DNA from: Pseudomonas monteilii NBRC 103158 = DSM 14164 | Lineage (GTDB): Bacteria > Pseudomonadota > Gammaproteobacteria > Pseudomonadales > Pseudomonadaceae | Direction: 5' to 3' | Length of the DNA: 64,000 nucleotides | Assembly (NCBI RefSeq): GCF_000730605.1 | Contig: NZ_BBIS01000038.1 | Coordinates: forward strand, 30,401 to 94,400 | Part shown: piece by piece, positions 10,013-18,051 of the stretch | How positions within the stretch are numbered: position 1 is the stretch's first letter | Layout: the number at the start of each line of letters is the position of its first letter | Position numbers and translations under genes: made by a program | The notes under the pieces: generated by a model | Seen by the model: the letters and a program-made list of their open reading frames with translations, nothing else | What the model was told of the DNA's origin: nothing | The model's database searches: none

Positions 10013-11743
10013 TCAAAGCTTCGGCATCTGCCCAAGCCGCGCGACCATCTCGCTCACGATCTGCAGGTCCAGCATGAACTGCTCCACCGTCTTGAACTCG
10101 TTGTCGTTGTGCCCGGTGTACTTCACATCCGGCATGGCCAGGCCGAACTGCACGCCGTTGGGCAGGTCGTGCACCGAGGTTGCGCCGGCCGAGGTGCCGA
10201 ACTCATGTTTCATGCCCAGGTTCTCGGTGGCCACCGCGAGCAGGGCCTTGACCCATTCGCCCTCAGGGTTGCGGTACATCGGCTCGTCCAGGCTGTAGTC
10301 GAAGGCTACCGAGGTGTGGCTTTGGCGGGTCCACTTGCCCAGTTTGTCAGCCAGCTCGTCCTTGATCGTGGCGATTGGCTTGCCCTTCGGAATACGCAGG
10401 TTCACTGCCAGTTTCAGGCCCTTTTCATCTACCCCGACAAACGTCAGCGAGGCAGTCAGCGGGCCCATGAATGCGTCCTTGAACGCCACGCCGAGTTTGT
10501 TGCCCAGGTAGTCCAGGCCCCAGTTGTCGGCAGCATAGCGGGCGGCGTCGGTGAAGTGGTTGTGCTTGAGCGGTAGCTGCTTGCCCAAGCCGTTGATGAA
10601 GTCGAGCATACGGGCCACCGGGTTCACCCCGGACTCCGGCTCCGAAGAGTGGGCGGAAACACCGGTCACCGTTAGCAGCACGTTCTTGCCCTCAGCTTTG
10701 GCGTCGATGCTGAAGTCGCCGCCATGCTGCTTCACGTACTTGGCACCGGCTTGCTGCAACTGTTTGGCCAGCTGCGTCGGGTTGTCTGAAACCAGGGTCG
10801 CTACCGAAGTGGTCGGGATCTGGTTGGTGGCCAGGCCGCCTGTCAGGTTGACGATTTCTGCGCCCTTGCCAGTGGCCGCCCGCTTGCTGAAGCTGGCCAT
10901 GACCGTGCCGTAGCCTTTCTCGGCGATCACCACCGGGTAGCCGCCGTCGAGGGCCAGGTTGTAGTCAGGGGTGGGGTTGCGTTCGAAGTAGTAGGGGATG
11001 GCATCGCCGCTGGTTTCTTCGGTGGTGTCGATCAGCAGCTTGAACTGCCGGGCCAGCGGCAGGTTCTCGTCCTTGGCCACTTTCAGCGCGTACATCGCCA
11101 CCACGATACCGTTCTTGTCGTCTTCGGTACCACGGCCGTACATGCGGTCGCCAACCAGGGTGACCTTGAACGGGTCCAGGCGTGTGCCGTCGGCCAGCTT
11201 CCAGTTGTCCGGGTTGACCGGCACCACGTCGGCATGGGCATGGATGCCGATGACTTCCTTGCCGCTGCCGAGCGAAATCTCGTACACCCGGTTGTCAATG
11301 TTGCGGAAGGCCAGGCCAAAGCTGTCGGCCAGGGCCTTGATCTTGTCGGCAATCTTGAGGAACTCGGGGTTCTGGTACTGCGGCGTACCCTCGACATTGA
11401 AGGTGGGGATGGCCACCAGCTCGCGCAGGGTTTCGGTGGCTGCCTTGCCATACTTGATGCGGGTATACAGGCCGAGCAGGCGGTTGATCTCGTCTTGCTG
11501 CTCGGCGGCCAGTGGCTTGCTGGCCAGGTAGGCGTCGAGGGTTGCCTCGAGGTTGTCGGCCTTGGCAAGGTCGCTGCCTTTGAGCTTGGCGAGGAACTGC
11601 TTGAAGTCGCTTGGGTTGCTGCTGTCGAAGGCTTTGACGATGGCAGCGGACTGTTGCTGTGTGAGGTTGGCCTGGGCCGGCTGGGTGAACAGGCCGATGC
11701 TGGCCAGCAGCAGGGTGGTGGCGGTGAGTTTTTTCAGGTGCAT
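10013..11743 (-). CDS. Secreted M20-family dipeptidase (PepV/carboxypeptidase type)
   Basis: A 576-residue zinc metallopeptidase predicted to be exported by a signal peptide (MHLKKLTATTLLLASIGLFT, cleavage after QAQA-like PAQA). The M20 metal-binding blocks are clear: GIHAHADVVPVNPDNW (His and Asp ligands), YGRGTEDDKNG and DTTEETSGD (catalytic Glu pair), and a dimerisation insert in the middle. About 80 residues lie before the peptidase fold, more than in cytosolic PepV. Starts at 11755 or 11770 are possible, but 11743 gives the cleanest signal peptide, with AAGGA 12 bp upstream. It probably recycles peptides in the periplasm. Confidence 0.86.
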   Translation of the reverse strand: MHLKKLTATTLLLASIGLFTQPAQANLTQQQSAAIVKAFDSSNPSDFKQFLAKLKGSDLAKADNLEATLDAYLASKPLAAEQQDEINRLLGLYTRIKYGKAATETLRELVAIPTFNVEGTPQYQNPEFLKIADKIKALADSFGLAFRNIDNRVYEISLGSGKEVIGIHAHADVVPVNPDNWKLADGTRLDPFKVTLVGDRMYGRGTEDDKNGIVVAMYALKVAKDENLPLARQFKLLIDTTEETSGDAIPYYFERNPTPDYNLALDGGYPVVIAEKGYGTVMASFSKRAATGKGAEIVNLTGGLATNQIPTTSVATLVSDNPTQLAKQLQQAGAKYVKQHGGDFSIDAKAEGKNVLLTVTGVSAHSSEPESGVNPVARMLDFINGLGKQLPLKHNHFTDAARYAADNWGLDYLGNKLGVAFKDAFMGPLTASLTFVGVDEKGLKLAVNLRIPKGKPIATIKDELADKLGKWTRQSHTSVAFDYSLDEPMYRNPEGEWVKALLAVATENLGMKHEFGTSAGATSVHDLPNGVQFGLAMPDVKYTGHNDNEFKTVEQFMLDLQIVSEMVARLGQMPKL

Positions 11744-11868
11744 GGTTGCGTGCATTCCTTCGCCAATCATTGTTGTGGGTTACCCGTCCGAAAAACGGGA
11801 AGACGCCCACGCTAACACCAATGACCTATGGCACGGGAGTGCCAAAAAGGCGACATGTCGCACAAACG

Positions 11869-11901
11869 AAAAAGCCCCGGGCTCAGGCCCAGGGCTTTTT
11901 T
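11869..11901 (-). terminator. Rho-independent terminator of tRNA-Arg
   Basis: A GC-rich stem (AAGCCCcGGGC with GCCCaGGGCTT) is flanked by A5 at its left end and T6 at its right end. Read on the minus strand it lies directly downstream of the tRNA gene and ends in a run of U. The A and T tracts on both sides make it usable in either direction. Confidence 0.85.
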
Positions 11902-11905
11902 GATA

Positions 11906-11982
11906 TGGCGCACTCGGCGGGATTCGAACCCACGACCCCTGCCTTCGGAGGGCAGTACTCTATCCAGCTGAGCTACGAGTGC
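11906..11982 (-). tRNA. tRNA-Arg(CCG)
   Basis: The minus strand folds as a full cloverleaf of 77 nt including an encoded CCA. The acceptor arm is GCACTCG with CGAGTGC, the D-arm holds AGCTCAGCTGGATAGAG, the anticodon stem is CTGCC with GGCAG around loop CTCCGAA (anticodon CCG), and the T-arm has GTTCGAATCC. It decodes CGG. A terminator follows directly. Confidence 0.96.
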
Positions 11983-12082
11983 AACGCGCACGCATGATAC
12001 CCATCTGAATCGGTGGCGTCCATCGCCTTGATCTGTAGCTGTTTTTACCTGCCAAGTCACTCCGGCTGGGCGTTCAACCCGA

Positions 12083-12943
12083 TCAGAGCGCGATCAGTTC
12101 CGGCCTTAGCCCTTCCACGCGACGTACTGGCGGCAGGTAACCGCCAGTTCCAGTAATCTGGTGCAGCACTTTCTCGCGCAGGCCATGCAGTGCAACGCCT
12201 GTGCGCAACCGGGGGTGCGGCAGGTCGATTTCCACCACCGACTTGATCCTGCCCGGGCGTGGCTCCAGCACCACGACCCGGTCCGCCAGGTAAGTCGCCT
12301 CTTCGGCATCGTGAGTGACCAGCAAGGTGGTGATGCCGGCACGTTCGCGAATGGCCAGCAACTCGTCCTGCAGTTGCTGGCGGGTCAGCGCATCCAGCGC
12401 GCCGAATGGTTCGTCTAGCAGCAGGATCCGAGGGCTGGCGACCAGCCCACGTGCGATAGCCACGCGCTGTGCCATGCCGCCGGAAAGCTGGTGCGGGTAA
12501 GCCGATTCGAAGCCCACCAGCCCCACCAGTTGCACGAACTCATGTACGCGCCGCGCACGTTCACCTTGCGTCAGCGACTCATTGACCAGGCCCAGGGCAA
12601 TGTTCTGTTCCACGGTCAGCCATGGAAACAGACGATGCTCCTGGAACACGATGCCGCGCTCACCACCAATGCCTTTGACGGTATGGCCGTCGACGCGAAT
12701 GCTGCCGCTGTAGTCGGTATCCAGCCCAACCAGCAAGCGCAGCAAGGTGGACTTGCCACAACCGGATGCGCCGACAATGGCGATGAACTCGCCTTCGTTG
12801 ATCGACAGGTTGAAGTTGCGGATGGCCTCGAACGGTTGGCCGTCCACGGTGAACACCTTGCCGACCCCTTCGAAGCTGACCAGGGGCGGGGTGGTGTCGG
12901 GCTGGTTGGCCGCGTGCAGGTGTGAGGTGTTGAAGGCGTTCAT
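12083..12943 (-). CDS. atsC: AtsC-like ABC transporter ATPase (sulfate-ester/sulfonate uptake)
   Basis: The 286-residue ATP-binding subunit of an import system of the nitrate/sulfonate/taurine family. It has Walker A GASGCGKST, the Q-loop FQEHRLFPWL, signature LSGGMAQR, Walker B RILLLDEPFGALD and the H-loop THDAEEA. About 30 extra N-terminal residues precede the fold. The ATG at 12943 overlaps the stop of the permease gene (ATGA at 12940-12943), so they are coupled. It is divergent from atsR-atsK, the arrangement described for the sulfate-ester genes of P. putida S-313, on which the symbol is based. Confidence 0.85.
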   Translation of the reverse strand: MNAFNTSHLHAANQPDTTPPLVSFEGVGKVFTVDGQPFEAIRNFNLSINEGEFIAIVGASGCGKSTLLRLLVGLDTDYSGSIRVDGHTVKGIGGERGIVFQEHRLFPWLTVEQNIALGLVNESLTQGERARRVHEFVQLVGLVGFESAYPHQLSGGMAQRVAIARGLVASPRILLLDEPFGALDALTRQQLQDELLAIRERAGITTLLVTHDAEEATYLADRVVVLEPRPGRIKSVVEIDLPHPRLRTGVALHGLREKVLHQITGTGGYLPPVRRVEGLRPELIAL

Positions 12944-14544
12944 GCGGTTCTCCAGCGCGTGGCGCGCGATTCGAGGCGTTGTCCAAGGTTGCCGAGCAGG
13001 GCGCCGACCAGGCCGATCAGGACCATGGCGGCCATTACCTGGTCCATGCGGAACAGTTGCTGGGCGCCGATCATCAGGCTGGCGATGCCGCCGTCCGAAG
13101 GCATGAAGTATTCGGCGCCGATGGTGCCCAGCCAGGCGTAGATCAGCGACAGGCGCAGCCCGGCGAAAATCGCCGGGGCCGCACCGGGCAGTACCAGCAG
13201 ACGCAAGCGTTGCCACAGGTTCAGGCGCAGCGTGCGGGCGGCTTCGCCCAGCTGTGGCGAGAGGCTGGCGATACCCCGCTGAGTAGCGATCAGCAACGGG
13301 AAGAACGCGGCCAAGCCTACGAAAACGTGCTTGGCCCCTTCACCCAGGCCGAACCAGGCGGTGAGCAGCGGCACCCAGGCGAACAGCGCCACCTGGCGCA
13401 AGGCCGAAAGGCTTGGCCCGAAAAGGCGTTCTGCGTGGTTTGAAAGCCCTAGCAGCAACCCGGTCAGCAGGCCGGCGCCACCCCCCAGCAGCAGGCCGGT
13501 GAGGGTGCGTTCCAGGCTCAGCAGCAAGGCCTGCGGCAGCGACCCGTCGGCCAAACCGACCAGCAACGTGCGCAGTACCTCAAGTGGTGAGGTGAGAATG
13601 TTCGGGTCAACCCAGCCAAAGCTGCTGCAGGCTTGCCACACTGCCAGTAGTGCCAGCGGCAACAGCAGGCTTTGCCAGCCTCGTGGCACTGGCCCGCGCT
13701 GCTGTTCGCCGGTGGCCGGTTGTGGCCAGAACAGCACGTGCTTTTCCAGGATAGAGAAGCTGCGCTCCAGCACGGCACCGACCAGGCCGATCACCAGGAT
13801 GCACAGCAGCACAAGGTCGAGCATGAACAGCTGCCGACCCCACACCATCAGGTAGCCGATCCCTTCGCTGGAGGCCAGCAACTCGACCGCCAGCAGCGAG
13901 GTCCAACCGGTGGCAAGGGCCAAGCGCACGCCGGTGAGAAACGCGGGCAGGGCAGCCGGCAGCAGCAGGCGCAGAAACAGCAAGTGCCGGGGCAGGCGCA
14001 TGGCCAACGCGGCTTCACGCAGTTTGGGCTGGGCATCGCGTACACCTACCAGCGTGTGCAAGGTGACGGGAACCACCACGGCCTTTACCAGTACCACGAG
14101 CTTCAACAACTCGCCGATGCCGAAGAACAGCATGAACAACGGAATCCAGGCCAGCGTAGGAATCTGTGCCAGTGCCACGAAGGTTGGCAGCACCAATGTC
14201 TGTGCCCGCTGCGAAGCGCCCAGCCATAAGCCCAGCAGCAAGCCGCTGCCGATACCTACCGCCAGCCCCCAGAACAACCGTTGCAAGCTTATCCACAGGT
14301 GCCCCCAAAGCTCGCCCGAGCCAAACTCCACCGCGCTCTGCCACACCAGCGCTGGCGCCGGCAGAATCTGCTCGCTCATCCAGTGCTGCCGGCTGGCCAC
14401 CACCCACAGAAGTGCAATCAGCACAGGCAGCAACCAAGGCAGAACTCGCTCTGCCGAGAGAATGCGGACCCTGTGGGAGCGGCCTTGCGCCGCGAATGGG
14501 TCGCGTAGCGGCCCCCCCCGATTCCTGCTCAGAACTCCATTCAT
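12940..14544 (-). CDS. atsB: AtsB-like permease, two fused BPD_transp domains
   Basis: A 534-residue inner-membrane permease twice the usual size. Two homologous SsuC/TauC-like halves (about residues 30-270 and 285-530) each carry membrane helices and an EAA-type loop (LREAALAMRLPRHLLFLRLLLP and LGEAARTLRLNLWQRLRLLVLP). One chain could thus supply the whole membrane channel. The first 27 residues are encoded by a REP element (see repeat at 14469-14516) and look unlike normal protein. No better start exists downstream before the first helix. It is coupled to atsC and divergent from atsR. Confidence 0.85.
   Translation of the reverse strand: MNGVLSRNRGGPLRDPFAAQGRSHRVRILSAERVLPWLLPVLIALLWVVASRQHWMSEQILPAPALVWQSAVEFGSGELWGHLWISLQRLFWGLAVGIGSGLLLGLWLGASQRAQTLVLPTFVALAQIPTLAWIPLFMLFFGIGELLKLVVLVKAVVVPVTLHTLVGVRDAQPKLREAALAMRLPRHLLFLRLLLPAALPAFLTGVRLALATGWTSLLAVELLASSEGIGYLMVWGRQLFMLDLVLLCILVIGLVGAVLERSFSILEKHVLFWPQPATGEQQRGPVPRGWQSLLLPLALLAVWQACSSFGWVDPNILTSPLEVLRTLLVGLADGSLPQALLLSLERTLTGLLLGGGAGLLTGLLLGLSNHAERLFGPSLSALRQVALFAWVPLLTAWFGLGEGAKHVFVGLAAFFPLLIATQRGIASLSPQLGEAARTLRLNLWQRLRLLVLPGAAPAIFAGLRLSLIYAWLGTIGAEYFMPSDGGIASLMIGAQQLFRMDQVMAAMVLIGLVGALLGNLGQRLESRATRWRTA
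14469..14516. repeat. REP element inside the 5' coding end of atsB
   Basis: The stretch carries CCCTGTGGGAGCGGCC and a following GCGCCGCGAATGGG / GCGGCCCC arm, which is the P. putida REP pattern. It lies within the first codons of the permease reading frame and supplies residues of the type GGPLRDPFAAQGRSH. Confidence 0.8.
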
Positions 14545-14577
14545 CGGCCATCTCTCGAAGCGTTTTTAGGTTATTCA

Positions 14578-14602
14578 TTTATGGAATTAAAAAAACCATA
14601 AA
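14578..14602. promoter_or_regulatory. Inverted repeat in the atsB/atsR divergent promoter
   Basis: TTTATGG at 14578-14584 and CCATAAA at 14596-14602 form a perfect 7-bp inverted repeat 11 bp apart in an A+T-rich tract. It lies 34 bp upstream of the atsB start. The whole 14545-14841 spacer (297 bp) must hold promoters for both operons. The geometry would suit a LysR-type regulator such as SftR or CysB; this is inference. Confidence 0.45.
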
Positions 14603-14841
14603 GTGACTTTCAAGAGATAAGAGCATGCGCCCCGTGCATACGGAAGCCCCCCGCCGTTGCGTTTTCCTCATATTTTCCATGCACTTTTCGCAAGCCTGTC
14701 GCAGGCCCGCATGCCGCCTAATTTATGCCTTCCAGTTACTAAAAAATGAAGTTTTGATCTTTGTAGGTTCTAACCAGACCTGCCTAGCTTCTGGCCAACG
14801 CGCCGGCCATCGCCGGTGGCAGCCTGCCAAGGAGCCTTGCC

Positions 14842-15879
14842 ATGAAAACCCCGTTGCGCCACCTGATTACCGCCCTTGGGCTGGCCATCACCCTCAGCGC
14901 CCAGGCGACCGAGCCAGCCAAGCCTGAAAGCATCCGCATCGCCGTACCCGACCTCAGCGCCGGCAGCAAGCCCAGCGCAGGCGGCGTAGTCGATGTATTG
15001 CGTGACCAGCAGTTGCTGGAGAAGGAATTCGCCAAGGATGGCATCCGCATCGACTGGCACTTCTTCAAGGGGGCCGGCCCCGTGGTGAACGAGGCGTTGG
15101 CCAACGGCCAGGCCGACTTTGCCTACCTGGGCGACCTGGCTGCGATCGTCGGCAAGGCCAATGGCCTGGATACCCGCGTGCTGACGGCGGGCGTGCGTGG
15201 GGTCAAGAGCTACCTGGGCGTGGTGCCAGGCTCTGGCATCAAGAGCCTGCACGACCTCAAGGGCAAGCGCGTAGCGGTGTTCCGCGGTACAGCCAACCAG
15301 CTGTCGTTCGCCAGCGCCCTGGCCAGCCAAGGGCTGACCGAGCGTGAGCTGAAGGTGATCAACCTGGACTTCAACGCCGCCAACGCTGCGCTGGCGGCCA
15401 AGCAGATCGACGCCACCTGGGGCCTGTCCAACCTGCTGTCGCTGCGTGAACGCGGGCTGGTCGAGCTGCCGGTCAACTCGCGGGACCTCGAAGGCGCCGG
15501 TAGCACCCAGGCAGTGCTGCTGGGCACTGGTGACTTCATCCGCAAGTACCCCGAACTGGTCCAGCGCCTGGTCAACGCCCAGGAGCAGGCCAGTACCTGG
15601 TTGCGTGACGAACATAACCGCGACGCCTACATCAACCTGGTGGCCAACAACGCCAACTGGCCACGCAGCATCCTCAGTGATGACCTGGCCAAGGAAGACC
15701 TCGCCCACTACTTCGACCCACGCCTGGACGCCGAATTCGTCGGCCAGTTGCAGCAGGGCGTCGACCTGGCAGCCAAGGAGCGGCTTATCCGCCGTGGTTT
15801 CCAGGTTGCCGACTGGATCGAACCGCGCTTTCTCGATGCCGCGCTGAAACAGGAACAGGCCGTGCAGGCCGCCCGCTGA
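14842..15879 (+). CDS. atsR: AtsR-like periplasmic binding protein for sulfate esters/sulfonates
   Basis: A 345-residue solute-binding protein of the SsuA/TauA/NMT1 class. A signal peptide (about residues 1-22, ending SAQA) is followed by the bilobed binding fold, with blocks RIAVPDLSAGSKPSAGG, FFKGAGPVVNEALANGQADF, AYLGDLAAIVGKANG and SLHDLKGKRVAVFRGTANQ. GGAGCC lies before the ATG. It is upstream of atsK in one operon (38-bp gap) and divergent from atsBC, so it is the likely receptor feeding AtsBC. Confidence 0.88.
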   Translation: MKTPLRHLITALGLAITLSAQATEPAKPESIRIAVPDLSAGSKPSAGGVVDVLRDQQLLEKEFAKDGIRIDWHFFKGAGPVVNEALANGQADFAYLGDLAAIVGKANGLDTRVLTAGVRGVKSYLGVVPGSGIKSLHDLKGKRVAVFRGTANQLSFASALASQGLTERELKVINLDFNAANAALAAKQIDATWGLSNLLSLRERGLVELPVNSRDLEGAGSTQAVLLGTGDFIRKYPELVQRLVNAQEQASTWLRDEHNRDAYINLVANNANWPRSILSDDLAKEDLAHYFDPRLDAEFVGQLQQGVDLAAKERLIRRGFQVADWIEPRFLDAALKQEQAVQAAR

Positions 15880-15917
15880 ATCCGAACAACCCGACAACAA
15901 CCGCAAGGACCACGACC

Positions 15918-16823
15918 ATGAGCAATGCCGCCCTGGCCAACGTGCCACAAACCCTCGAACTCGACATTCACCCGGTTGCCGGCCGTATCGGCGCCGAAAT
16001 CCGTGGTGTGCAACTGTCTGCCGACCTCGATGCCGCCACCCTGGACGCCATTCAGGCGGCGCTGGTGAAGCACAAGGTGATCTTCTTCCGTGGCCAGACC
16101 CACCTGGATGACCAGAGCCAGGAAGCCTTCGCCAAGCTGCTTGGCGAGCCGGTCGCCCACCCCACCGTGCCGGTGGTGGACGGCACCAGCTACCTGCTGC
16201 AACTCGATGGCGCCGAAGGCCAGCGGGCAAACTCCTGGCACACTGACGTGACCTTCGTCGACGCCTACCCCAAGGCCTCGATCCTGCGCAGCGTGGTGGC
16301 GCCGGTTTCGGGTGGCGATACCGTGTGGGCCAACACAGCTGCGGCCTATCAGGAACTGCCCGAGCCGCTGCGCGAACTGGCCGACAAGTTGTGGGCGGTG
16401 CACAGCAACGAATACGACTATGCCAGCATCAAGCCCGATGTGGACCCGGCCAAGCTGGAGCGCTATCGCAAGGTATTCACATCGACCGTTTACGAGACCG
16501 AGCACCCGGTGGTGCGCGTGCACCCGATCAGTGGCGAGCGGGCGCTGCAACTGGGGCATTTCGTGAAGCGCATCAAGGGCTATTCGCTGGCGGATTCGCA
16601 GCACCTGTTTGCGGTGTTGCAGGGGCATGTGACGCGCCTGGAGAACACTGTGCGCTGGCGCTGGCAGGCGGGAGATGTGGCGATCTGGGATAACCGGGCG
16701 ACGCAGCACTATGCGGTGGATGATTACGGGACTCAGCCACGAGTAGTGCGCCGGGTGACGTTGGCGGGTGAAGTGCCGGTCGGGGTGGATGGGCAGTTGA
16801 GCCGGACTACCCGCAAGGGCTAA
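15918..16823 (+). CDS. atsK: AtsK, Fe(II)/2-oxoglutarate-dependent alkylsulfatase
   Basis: AtsK oxidatively cleaves alkyl sulfate esters, using Fe(II), 2-oxoglutarate and oxygen, to release sulfate. The 301-residue sequence is of the expected length and closely resembles what I recall of the S-313 enzyme. Iron ligands are His108 and Asp110 (SWHTDVTF) and His264 (NRATQHYAV). Arg275 (GTQPRVV) is placed to hold the 2-oxoglutarate carboxylate. AAGGACC precedes the ATG. The protein is cytoplasmic. It is distinct from the TauD copy at 55965. It is presumably expressed under sulfate limitation. Confidence 0.92.
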   Translation: MSNAALANVPQTLELDIHPVAGRIGAEIRGVQLSADLDAATLDAIQAALVKHKVIFFRGQTHLDDQSQEAFAKLLGEPVAHPTVPVVDGTSYLLQLDGAEGQRANSWHTDVTFVDAYPKASILRSVVAPVSGGDTVWANTAAAYQELPEPLRELADKLWAVHSNEYDYASIKPDVDPAKLERYRKVFTSTVYETEHPVVRVHPISGERALQLGHFVKRIKGYSLADSQHLFAVLQGHVTRLENTVRWRWQAGDVAIWDNRATQHYAVDDYGTQPRVVRRVTLAGEVPVGVDGQLSRTTRKG

Positions 16824-16837
16824 GCCCTGATTGCAGT

Positions 16838-16930
16838 CCCTGTGGGAGCGGGTTTACCCGCGAATGCGGCGGTGATGCCAACATCGCATTCGCGGCGGTG
16901 CGGCGTTCCGATGAACCCGCTCCCACAGGG
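16838..16930. repeat. Nested inverted REP pair between atsK and sftR
   Basis: Outer arms of 17 bp (16838-16854 and 16914-16930, CCCTGTGGGAGCGGGTT type) enclose a second inverted repeat, CGCGAATGCG at 16859-16868 and CGCATTCGCG at 16885-16894. The block sits between the convergent atsK and sftR ends and can form a long cruciform or RNA hairpin that may separate the two transcripts. Confidence 0.9.
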
Positions 16931-16944
16931 GCCGCCGCCAACCT

Positions 16945-17859
16945 TCAGATTTCGGTATCACAGGCTATCAACTGCCTGACCAACCCCTGCGCTAACGGCG
17001 ACAAGCCATAACCCACCCGGCTCACCACACCATAGCGGGTATAGAACGTCTCCTCCTGCTCCGGCGTCAGGTCCGCCAGCTTCAACGCCACCAGTCCCCG
17101 TTCCATCTCATATGGCCGCAAATTGGCATTGCAGGCAATGCCGATGGTGTCCGAATGCATCACTACATTCAGCAGCGCATAGCCATGCTCGCACTCCACC
17201 GATGGCAGGAAGTCCTGCCGCCCGCTCAGGTCGCTGAGGATTTTGCGGATATTCGGCGGCCTGAAGGTCGTGGCCAGCGGGTAGTCGAACAGGTCACGCG
17301 CCTGCACGCTCTCCTGTTCGGTCAGTGGGTGCCCGGCGCGGCAGCAGAAATGCCAGCGTTGCGGGGCCAGCTTGTGCACTTGGTAATCCGGGTCGGACTC
17401 GAACTGGCGGGTGTCGGCAACAAAGAACTCGATCTCTTCGGCAACCAGCTTGCGGTTCAGCGCCTGCCAGTTGTCCACCTGAAAGCAGGTGCGCGCCGCC
17501 GGGTACTCGGCCACGAAGCGCGCCACCGCCCGTGGCACCAACCCTCCGGCCGGTGCCGGGCCGGAGCCGAAGCGCACCACGCCCGTGGTGGCGCCGTTGA
17601 ACTGGTGGATTTCGTTGACCAGGTTGTGCGCCCCATGCACCAGCCGCCGCGAATGCTCCAGCACCAACAAGCCTTGGCGGGTGGGCGCCAGCTCCTTGCT
17701 GGCGCGGTCCACCAGGCGGCAGCCAATGTTGTGCTCCAAAGTCTGGATGCTGCGGCTGAACGCCGATTGTGACAGGTTCACGGCAGCCGCAGCGGCCACG
17801 AAACTGCGGTGCTCGACAAGGGCGATGTAGTGGCGCAACTGACGCAGATCGATATGCAT
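16945..17859 (-). CDS. sftR: LysR-type regulator, SftR-like
   Basis: A 304-residue LysR-family transcription factor. The N-terminal winged helix-turn-helix is clear (LRQLRHYIALVEHRSFVAAA, AVNLSQSAFSRSIQTLE, RLVDRASKELAPTRQG). The C-terminal effector domain begins near residue 90. It is divergent from the TonB receptor and converges on atsK, the position of sftR, which controls sulfate-ester genes in P. putida S-313. The symbol rests on this context and the homologous neighbours. The likely targets are the receptor and arylsulfotransferase genes and both ats operons. Confidence 0.85.
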   Translation of the reverse strand: MHIDLRQLRHYIALVEHRSFVAAAAAVNLSQSAFSRSIQTLEHNIGCRLVDRASKELAPTRQGLLVLEHSRRLVHGAHNLVNEIHQFNGATTGVVRFGSGPAPAGGLVPRAVARFVAEYPAARTCFQVDNWQALNRKLVAEEIEFFVADTRQFESDPDYQVHKLAPQRWHFCCRAGHPLTEQESVQARDLFDYPLATTFRPPNIRKILSDLSGRQDFLPSVECEHGYALLNVVMHSDTIGIACNANLRPYEMERGLVALKLADLTPEQEETFYTRYGVVSRVGYGLSPLAQGLVRQLIACDTEI

Positions 17860-17937
17860 TTTCTACATTAAAACCTTCGGTCAAATGCAATTGCTGACAA
17901 GGGTGAGTCCCCTTATAAAGGGAGTTGCTTATTCCAC

Positions 17938-17960
17938 TAAATATGAATTACAAATATTTA
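17938..17960. promoter_or_regulatory. Candidate LysR operator in the sftR/sftP divergent promoter
   Basis: TAAATAT at 17938-17944 and ATATTTA at 17954-17960 form a perfect inverted repeat with a 9-bp centre, which contains the T-N11-A geometry typical of LysR sites. It is in a strongly A+T-rich tract 78 bp upstream of sftR and 91 bp upstream of the receptor start. Binding by SftR is inferred. Confidence 0.5.
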
Positions 17961-18051
17961 TATCACTTAAAAGAATATAAGCCCGACTGACCGCGATTCG
18001 GTTCCGCCAACGGAAATGCTCGCCAGGGCCCATGCCTCAAGGAGCATTTGC

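Noticed and set aside
11906..11982. tRNA-Arg as an integration site of a mobile element
   Set aside because: I see no integrase, no direct repeat of the tRNA 3' end nearby, and the flanking genes look like core and sulfur genes.
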